Translations under genes and position numbers: made by a program
Shown: positions 56,325 through 64,000 of the stretch, one piece after another
Layout of the letters: every line of letters begins with the position of its first letter
Position numbering within the stretch: the first letter of the stretch is position 1
The notes under the pieces: generated by a model
Told to the model about the DNA's origin: nothing
The model's database searches: none
What the model saw: the letters and a program-made list of their open reading frames with translations, nothing else
NCBI GenBank assembly: GCA_024509875.1
Contig: JAMPIV010016260.1
Location: 206,001 to 270,000 of the forward strand
Length of the DNA stretch: 64,000 nucleotides
Reading direction: 5' to 3'
Source: Oreohelix idahoensis
Taxonomy: Eukaryota; Mollusca; Gastropoda; Stylommatophora; Oreohelicidae

Positions 56325-58389
56325 GCTGGTTGATAAAGTTGACAATCTATCCTCAGGTAATAATAACAAACATTGTTTTGTTATTAAAAATGACATATTG
56401 ATTAGATGTTTTAATGACAAATCACAAATGAAACAACAAGTTATGGTCCCGTATACTTTTAGACGGTACATTCTTCAACATGCACATGACTCACATTGTG
56501 CTGGACATATGGGATATACTCGAACACGATCTCGAGTACTGTCTTCATTCTTTTGGTGAGGAGCGTCAAGAGATATTTCGCAGTATGTACGTTCCTGTAC
56601 TACATGCCAAGAAGTGAAAGCACGTGGAGCTTTTCACACGGCGCCTATTCAGGCTTGCGATATCTCAGTAAGACCGTTTGACAAGATGGCAATAGATATT
56701 ATTGGTCCATTGCTACCATCGGCCAGAGAACATAGATTCGTCCTTACGTGCATTGATTTGTGCACACGATGGCCAGAAGCTATCCCATTAAAGACCACCA
56801 CTACCACAGATGTAGCTGATGCACTACATCTCATCTTTTCTAGAATAGGGTTTCCTAGAAAACTTTTATCAGACCATGGGTCACAGTTTATATCTGACAC
56901 CATGAAGGAAGTCATGAAAACTTGGAACATTGATAGGAATTTAAGTAGTATTTATCATCCTTCCCAGTCTTGACATATGGATGCGAGTCATGGGCAATGA
57001 CTACAACCCACAAAAGCCAGATTCAAACCTCAGAAATGAGGTATCTGAGGAAGGTGGTTGAAGTAACAAGAAGAGACATGGTCCGCAACCAGACGATACG
57101 TCAAGGCCTAAAATCCCACCCGCTGCAGACCCAAATAGAACAGTCCCAACTAAGATGGTTTGGCCATGTCTGCAGAATGGGAGAAGATCGGCTACCACGA
57201 CAAGCATGGGAAACAAAGAGCCAGGGATCCAGACCTCCAGGACGACCCAGAGTCCGCTGGGAGGACAATATTAGACAATCTTTGAAGGACCGAGGACTAG
57301 AATGGAACCAGGCCAGGAAAAAGACAGCCGATAGGATAGTCTGGCGCTCTCTCTTCCAAACCTCTACACCTCACGGTAGAAGAGGAACGACTAAGTAAGT
57401 AAGTTTATCATCCTATGAGTAATGGTGCGGTTGAAAGACTTAACCGTACACTTAAACAACTACTACATAAGGTTACTGCTAAGCACCCTCATGACTGGGA
57501 CAGAGCACTCCCAGCTGTTCTATTTGCTTATCGGGAGGTACCGCATGAACAAACTGGCTTCTCTCCCTTTGAATTAGTTTTTGGTGCTCCCCCAAGAGGT
57601 CCTATGGGACTAATAAAAGACTTATTAATTGACGCGGAGATGACTCAGGACACTCAGTCATCTTACGAGTACGTGATTAATCTTCTGAAGAACATTATTG
57701 AGTCTTGCCAGTTGGCAACAGCTTCTTCTGAGGCTGCAAAAGCTAAGGCTCGATCTCTACAAAATAGGTCTCGACGATTACGCCAATTATTCCCAGGCGA
57801 CGAGGCTTATGTGTTACTTCCTCACAATAACAATAAATTATTGATATCTTGGAATGGTCCTTACAAAGTCATTGATAAAATTTCCGACGTTGATTACGTC
57901 TTAGATATCAAGGGACACAAAAAGATATTTCATATTAACATGCTCAAGCAATTTCATACACGTCCTGAACACTTACAGTCAATTTTTCATGAACTAGATG
58001 ACAACACAGTATCTACTTGTTATTATTCTAACTTATCTGTCATCCAGGAAGAAGAATCTTCTTTTCCTGAGGTACAGTTACCGTTACCGGTACCAGTAGT
58101 TCAACCTACTGAATCTTGGCGGGATGTAACCATCTCTTCAACGGTTACACCGCAACAGCGTCTACAGATTGCTAATCTATTACAATCTTATCCAGATGTA
58201 TTGACCGACGTCCCGGGGGTCGCACATCGGCTATCAGTCATGACATTACTCTCAATGATGATACACCTATTCGTGTACATCCCTATTCTGTTCCTTTACA
58301 TTTCCTTGCTAAAACTACTAAGGAACTTGAACAGATGTTGTCTCTGGGAATCATTGAGACTAGTAATTCGCCATTCTCTTCTCCATTAG
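56325..58389 (+). pseudogene. Element C integrase (split by LINE, stop codon)
   Basis: The zinc-binding start HAHDSHCAGHMGYTRTRS (about 56476-56530) is followed by an in-frame TGA at 56557-56559, then CTTCQE. Core: AIDIIGP (first D), LSDHGSQFISD (second D), then the LINE insertion 56962-57403. It resumes at MSNGAVERLNR with the catalytic E (57415-57447). The C-terminal part has the GPY/F-type WNGPYKVIDKISDVDYVLDI and FHINMLKQF. A frame change near 58215-58240 leads to the RT frame. The open frame 57415-58389 runs past that point in the wrong frame. Without the insertion the order and spacing match element B. Confidence 0.88.
56951..57414 (+). mobile_element. 5'-truncated LINE in element C integrase
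   Basis: Insert 56962-57403 (442 bp), flanked by TTTATCATCCT (56951-56961 and 57404-57414). It carries the LINE C-terminal end (TYGCESWAMTTTHKSQ, QLRWFGHVCRMGEDRLPRQ, GRPRVRWEDNIRQSLKDRG), a stop and an (AAGT)n tail. It is nearly identical to 14407-14738. Clade not resolved; the endonuclease and polymerase parts are absent. Confidence 0.93.
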
Positions 58390-59531
58390 TGATTGTCCGG
58401 AAGAAGGACAATAACATCAGACTATGTGTTGATTATAGAAAATTAAATGCTAAGACTATAGTTGACAGCGAACCACATCCACTTATCGACGACTTACTGC
58501 CACGTCTATCCAACGCAACTATATTTAGTAAGATAGACTTAACTAAAGGTTATTGGCAGATACCACTGACCGAAAAGGCTAAGTACTACACCGCATTTTC
58601 CACTCCACAAGGTCTATACCAGTGGAATGTGATGCCTTTTGGGCTTGTTAATGCGCCAGCTACCTTCATTCGCCTGATGCGACAAATTTTATCAGGTAGA
58701 CCAGACGTTATTACATATATTGACGACATATGCTTGTTTAGTTCGTCGTTTGAGGAACATGTTTCGGGACTTAGATATGTTTTCGACACTCTAAGGAATT
58801 ATCATCTAACTGCTAAACCTACAAAGGTGCAAATCGCGTGTAATGAGATAACCTTTTTGGGACATATCATTGGATCGGGATATATCCGAACGTTACCTAG
58901 TACAGTCTCCAAAATTCTAAACATAGCAGTTCCTCAGACGAAGAAACAGGTCAGGAGTTTGTTAGGACTTGTTCAATATTACAGTAGATTCATACCAAAC
59001 TTGTCATCCATCACGGCTGTATTGTCTTCATTGTTAAAAAAAGACATGCCGGTGAAGGTGACATGGACTGGTACATGCAATGAAACTTTCAACAAAATTA
59101 TAAATTTGTTCTCGCATGAACCAATTTTAAGACTTCCCGATGCTTCCAAAAGATTTTTCTTACGAACAGATGCTAGTAACTACGGCATTGGTGCATGCCT
59201 GCTCCAGAACCATGATGGCATTCTACATCCTACCTTATATATTTCAAGAAAGCTAAAGCCGGCAGAAACAAAGTATTCAACAGTTGACAAGGAACTGTTA
59301 TCCGTTATATGGGCAATAACTAAACTTGAAAAGTTCTTACTTGGTGCTCCCTTCACCATACAGACGGACCAACGTGCTGTAGCATCTTTGCGTCGATCTA
59401 ACCATAAAAGCCAAAAACTCGCCAGATATGCAATCATCCTACAGCCATTTGAATTCTCCATTGAACATATTCCTGGCACTGAAAACATTGTGGCGGATGC
59501 GTTGTCACGTAATCCTATTGACGACGAATAA
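58240..59531 (+). CDS. Element C RT and RNase H
   Basis: Open from 58335 to 59531 (398 codons); the domain itself begins upstream near 58240 after the frame change. RT: IRLCVDYRKLN, D68 in FSKIDLTKGYWQ, FGLVNAPATF, YIDD at 128-131, FLGHIIGSG. RNase H: D278 (LRTDAS), E319 (DKELLSVIW), D344 (IQTDQRAV), and D387 in VADALSR. This is the only RNase H of the three elements with all the acidic residues in one frame. RT sits C-terminal to integrase, as in A and B. Confidence 0.9.
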
Positions 59532-60553
59532 TCAACATTAACATTCCTAAAACATATCAACTATAAGAGAACTAACCTTGCCTTCAATTTAAACTTTATA
59601 AACACTATATGCATCACAGAATTGAACTAAAAGACAATCAAGGTATACATATTGACATTCAAACTTCGTCTAACGTCCATACACGATATATGAATATTCG
59701 TTGAACAATCATGGAACAATATCTGACGACAAGTCGAACTTATTATCCTATGTGCACTTAATTCTTGGATGCTGGGATAAATGACATTTCTTTCCAACGT
59801 AAACGTTTGAACATTTTTGCCTAAAAGAATTCATCAGGATCAAGACTACGGATGGATCATCATATCCTATACTAATTAATTAGTTAACTTAACTTCTTAA
59901 TTGAATTATTATCAATAAAATGAAATGTGAGAAAAAAAAAATGAAATGAAAGAACAAAAAAAGAGAACGAAATATAAAAAGAAGAAATTATGAAAAGAGA
60001 AAATAAATCTCACACAAGTATTAAATTAATATTTTTTTTTTAATGTACCTATACATTATTTAGTTAGTTAAATTAGATAGTTATTATTCACTAACACTTA
60101 ACACACACAATTAAGTTAAACTTATATTCGAATTTCTTTCTATTTCTTCTCACTTATTTTGTCTTTTCTTCTCTCATAACATCGCGTTACATTAGAACCT
60201 TAATAATTTAACTCTTAGTTTAATTAATTAATTTAATGTTAATTAGTCAAATTAATTCCTATATGACATACTAATACGACAGACCTTACTTTAATTTAAT
60301 TCTATCATTCACTATTAACATTGGACATTTTATTTAGTTGATATAATAATATGTATAATTTATATATAATATGATTAATGTTAGATGACTATGACAAATA
60401 GTTAGTTGACATGACCGCAACACGGTTCTACTCAGAACATCGTCGGCCATATGTCACAATTGTGTTAAATTTTTTTTTTGAAAAATTGTTAAGTCGGATA
60501 GATCTTGAAAAAAAAAATATATCGATTTTTTTTTTCCCCGGTGTACAGGGAAT
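59532..60553 (+). other. Element C AT-rich spacer before 3' LTR
   Basis: About 1 kb with poly-A/T runs and no frame above 60 codons. No env. The bases before the LTR (GTGTACAGGGAA) are only weakly purine-rich, so no convincing polypurine tract. Confidence 0.6.
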
Positions 60554-61372
60554 TGTTACGGTATATGATATTAACGCCGTCTGCTAAAGGTTATCAGACG
60601 TGCAATTGTAAAGGTTAAGGCATTTAATATATTGCGATAGATGTTTCAATTATTGAACGCTCCATACACGATCGATTATGACGTGTATAGCGTTGTTTGG
60701 GTCACAGTCGGTAACTAAGAAACGCTACCCTTTGTTACTTGACCGCCAAGCTGAATAGCTGCGTTTTTTTCTAACCTTCCAATTCAATGGCATGATATAG
60801 CCATATATATGCATTTTTTGATGGACCAGGGTCAGTCCTAGAACTCTATATGAGAGGAAAATTTATGGAGGTTAGTAATTAACTAGAATCCTCAGAAGGA
60901 TGAGAATAATCGTCAAATTCATATGAAATATTCAGACTCGCAGTCTCACTGTCGGCAGGTAGCCATGTCTAGCTGCGCGTGCATATAGCTGTGATGTTCT
61001 GACGACAATACTGCATTGTATCCTTAAACGGACATTGACACATAACCAGCAGTCTACGTTATTGATTAATTTATGCATGACTTATATGGACTTATGCTCT
61101 ACTCCTATTTGAAATGATCATCCTGTGTGTACAACTGTGAATTAAATGTATGGACTCAATGAAATGACTTATCAAATCAATCGTATTCCAAGGTTCAAGT
61201 ATTGTTCGGAATCTTCCACCCCCGCATTCGCTTAATCTTCCATCGAAGGCACGATGCACTATCACTGAATGAAAAAAAACTAACATATCAAAGAAAAAAC
61301 AATGGCCAGAAATTTATAATTGTTTTATTCATATCACATGGAACATTGTTCAGAGCAAACCACCTTGTAACA
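60554..61372 (+). repeat. LTR element C, 3' LTR (819 bp)
   Basis: TGTTACGGTATATG ... CCTTGTAACA, matching 51894-52710 except for about three substitutions and two one-base homopolymer differences. Small frames on either strand here are repeat sequence. Confidence 0.93.
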
Positions 61373-61469
61373 CACCTATCCTATTATATGGAAAGATGAC
61401 AGCTGGAATTGCAGTGGCGTTGTAACTATTCTTCTTCTTCTTTGATCCATAACCGCCAACCGTCAAAGC

Positions 61470-62932
61470 AGTCAGCGGCCATCACGCCTGGTGGCGTCTT
61501 GTAGGGCAGCAACAAATTGATTCCACTTTGCTCGGTCGGCGGCTATCCTTCGTACAGTGCCCTAACTGTGGTTCATTCTTTGCATCTCAGCTTCCACAGT
61601 TCTCCGCCAAGTTGTTTTTGGTCGGCCTCTCTTTCGCTTTCCCTCGGGGGTCCATAGCATAGCTGTTCTTGCGATGGTATCAGGGTCCCTTCTGAGGACA
61701 TGGCCAACCCAACTCCAGCGTCTGCCAGCTATGATGGTGTGCATGTCCTCCTGGTTACTCCGAATAAGTAGTTCTTGGTTGCTGATGGCGTTTGGCCAAA
61801 AGATTCGGAGAATTTTCCTTAGGCAGATTGTGTGGAAGGAGGACAGTTTCGACATTTCCTTCTCTGTTACTCTCCAACATTCCGCACCATAGAGAAGCAC
61901 AGAAAGTACGCAGCTCTCATACAGTCTTAATTTGGTGTTTGTGCTGTACTGGGAAGACTTCCAAATGTTGTTGAGAATAGCAAAGGCTGTTCTCGCTTTA
62001 TTCATTCTGTTGTTAATGTCCTTGCTTGTTCCGCCGTCAGGTGTTACTATGCTTCCTAGGTAAGTAAATGTGTCTGTCTGTTCTAACTTCTGGTTCCTTA
62101 CTGTTATTGGCTCAGGATTGCCCACATTTAGTGTCATGACCTCCGTCTTCTTCAGATTGATGTTCAGGCCAACCTGCTGGCCATACTTATTCAGTCTATC
62201 AGTTTTGTCTTGAATGTGTTGGTGTGAATGCGCGAGCAGTGCAATGTCATCTGCATATTCCAAATCTTCCAGTGTAGAAAACGTTGTCCATCTAATTCCT
62301 CTTGGACTGCCCTCTGTTGTCTGGCGCATCACCCAATCTATGACTGTCAAAAATAATGTTGTTGATAAGGGGCATCCCTGTCGTACTCCTGTTTTCACTT
62401 CGAAAGTTACATTACTCGATCCAACACTGCACGTAAAGTTAGAATAGAGGCTTTTTATAATGGAAACAATGCGGCTGGGAATTCCATAAGCCCTCAGAAT
62501 TTTCCATAGGCTGTCCCTGTGTATGCTGTCGAAAGCCTTTTCAAAATCAACAAAGTTAATGTACAGCTGTCTCTGCCATTCTGAGCACTGCTCTATAATG
62601 TTCCTGAGGGCAAATATATGATCTGCACATCTTCTGTTCTTTCTGAATCCCGCTTGTTCTTTCCTCAGTTTATGGTCAACTGCTTTTGAAATTCTCTGGA
62701 TGATTATCCTGCCTAGTATTTTGCTGGGAACTGAGAGGAGGGTAATTCCTCTCCAGTTGTTGCAGTCTGCAAGGTCGCCCTTCTTGGGCAATTTGACAAT
62801 TGTTCCTTTACTCCACTCTGTTGGTGTTGTCTCAGTTTCCCAGACTTGTGCAAATAGTGGTTCTAATAGTTCTGCTGCTAGTTCAGGGTCTGTCTTGAAT
62901 AGCTCAGCATTCAGATTGTCGTGACCAGGCGC
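61470..62932 (-). pseudogene. LINE reverse transcriptase part
   Basis: RT in 61562-62791 with upstream homology to about 62932: CNNWRGITLLSVPSKIL, EQAGFRKNRRCADHIFAL, INFVDFEKAFDSIHR (D82), VRQGCPLSTTLF, EYADDIALL (YADD at 179-182), then FTYLGSIVTPDGGTSKDI and LYGAECWRVTEKEM, WSWVGHVLRRD, GKRKRGRPKTTWRRTVEAEM. It ends at a stop at 61562 where related copies continue (GTVRR ... QDATRRDGR), so the last codons are shifted. No RNase H. The combination of EN, RT and short C-terminus fits RTE-type elements; the clade needs a tree. Confidence 0.85.
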
Positions 62933-64000
62933 TTTTTTTTTCCATTTTTTAGCCCTTTGATAGCTGTGATAATTTCTTCTTTTCGTGGAATGTCTGTATT
63001 TACGTCTAAGTCACTTTCAGCCTCAGGAACATTCAGCTGAGTCTCTGGTGGTTCCTTATTCAGTGTTTCTCTGAAGTGCTCTGCCCACCTTGTTTCCTGC
63101 CCCTGTGCTGTGGTGATGAGATTTCCTTGCTTGTCTCTTACTAACGTTATGTTGTTTGCACCTCGCTTTCCACTGATAGCTTTAGTTATTTTATAAACTG
63201 TGCTTTGTTCATTTCTCAGTGCTGCCTCTTCTGCCTGTCTTGCAAGGTCATCCAGAAATGTCCTTTTGTTAGCACGGGTTTGACGTTTTACTTCCTTGTC
63301 CAGCTGACTGAACTGTTCACTATATATTGCCTTTAACCTGGGAGACTTAGCTTCTGTTTTCTTCCTTTTCATTTCCTTTCTCTTCGCTATGGTGTTTAGC
63401 GTTTCTGGTGTTATCCAGTCTTGGCTCTTTCTTTCCTGGAATCCCAAGCATGACTTGCTGCTTTCTTTATATATTGTTGAGATGGTGTTGAATTTCTGGT
63501 CCACATCGTCGGTCTCTGTTCTTTCCTGGCTTTTGGTAATCAGATATCGTCTCTTTACGTCGACCACAAACGCTTTTCTGGTGAGGGGGTCCTTAAGTTT
63601 CGTGATGTTGTATCTTTTCTGTTTGACTGCAACTGGTCCAGCAGCTCTGAGTTTCACCTTCAGTCTTGCTACTACTAGGTGATGATCACTTCCCACATCT
63701 GCGCCTCTTCTTACTTTCACGTCTTGTAGTGCATGTCTCCATCTGCCATTGATCATTATGTGATCTATCTGGTTTTTGTCTCGTCCGTTTGGTGATTCCC
63801 ATGTTAACTTGTGCACTTCTTTGTGTTGAAAAAGTGTTCCTCCGATGACCAGGTTGTTAATACTGCAGAAGCTTATTAATTTGTCCCCATTCTCATTTAC
63901 TGTTCCACTGCCGCATTTCCCCATTACTCTTTCGTTATAATTATTGTGTGTTCCAACTTTCGCATTTAGGTCTCCCATTACTATAATAAGATCGTACCTG
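62911..64000 (-). pseudogene. LINE endonuclease part
   Basis: Apurinic-type endonuclease of the LINE, partial at the window edge. MGDLNAKVGTHN is the conserved GD-NA-VG block, then NQIDHIMINGRWR and GADVGSDHHLVVARL (SDH block with the catalytic D and H). It is followed by a charged linker to AIKGLKNGK at 62934. A frame change at the T8 run near 62934-62942 separates it from RT. The enzyme nicks the target for priming. The ATG at 63978 is internal to the domain. Confidence 0.82.

Larger units (their letters stand above)
51889..61377 (+). mobile_element. LTR element C, Gmr1-like, target duplication CACCT
   Basis: Full element 51894-61372 with CACCT at 51889-51893 and 61373-61377. LTRs of 817 and 819 bp differ by about three substitutions and two homopolymer-length changes, so insertion was recent. 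Internal order: long leader, Gag, protease, integrase, RT, RNase H, 1-kb AT-rich spacer. A LINE fragment splits the integrase. Confidence 0.93.
61431..64000 (-). mobile_element. RTE-like LINE, 5' end outside window
   Basis: Minus-strand non-LTR retrotransposon ending in (GAA)n at 61431-61441. It holds endonuclease (62911-63978) and RT (61562-62791) frames. Related 3' ends lie at 16872-17175 and 41217-41424, showing a dispersed family. The 5' end and start codon lie beyond 64000. Confidence 0.9.

Overview
This window is eukaryotic, repeat-dominated DNA from an animal genome; I found no host protein gene that I can defend. AT-rich spacers, (TA)n, (GAA)n and TAG/TGG microsatellites, tRNA-derived SINEs, endonuclease/RT LINEs and Ty3/gypsy elements of the Gmr1 type suggest a marine or freshwater invertebrate, most likely a lophotrochozoan such as a gastropod mollusc. 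That placement comes from family resemblance read by eye, not from a search.

Layout. (1) 1-14406: LTR retrotransposon A on the minus strand, Gmr1-like order Gag-PR-INT-RT-RNaseH. It carries a SINE in its integrase (3214-3591). Its 5' LTR is split by a solo LTR F (7791-13657, target duplication TACAT), whose 3' 1.64 kb is present in three tandem copies. A sits in a LINE tail (14407-14738). (2) 14739-17959: spacer with a 493-bp hAT-like MITE and several LINE 3' fragments. (3) 17960-40680: LTR element D on the minus strand, with 2.4-kb LTRs and Gag, PR and INT but no visible RT/RNaseH. Nested inside D are LTR element B on the plus strand (21175-31279, Gmr1-like order) and, in D's 5' LTR, a head-to-tail LINE dimer (34616-38509). 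(4) 40681-51888: spacer with trinucleotide arrays, SINEs, LINE tails, a TIR element (44150-44849) and a hAT-like element filled by a 30-bp minisatellite (49464-50382). (5) 51894-61372: LTR element C on the plus strand, with 817/819-bp LTRs, target duplication CACCT and a 5'-truncated LINE inserted inside the integrase. (6) 61431-64000: an endonuclease/RT LINE of RTE type on the minus strand that runs off the window.

How it works together. A, B and C each encode a coiled-coil/capsid Gag, a DSG or DTG aspartic protease, an HHCC/DDE integrase with a GPY/F-type tail, then RT (YxDD) and RNase H, in that order. This is the copia-like domain order inside a gypsy-type element that is known from the Gmr1 lineage. 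All three are broken by frameshifts, stops or insertions. Several frameshifts fall in homopolymers of otherwise young copies and may be assembly errors. LINEs supplied the machinery for the SINEs and left tails of (GAA)n, (GAAC)n and (AAGT)n that account for many of the microsatellites. The nesting gives a relative timeline: LINE, then A, then F; D, then B, then a 308-bp SINE-like insert; C, then a LINE fragment.
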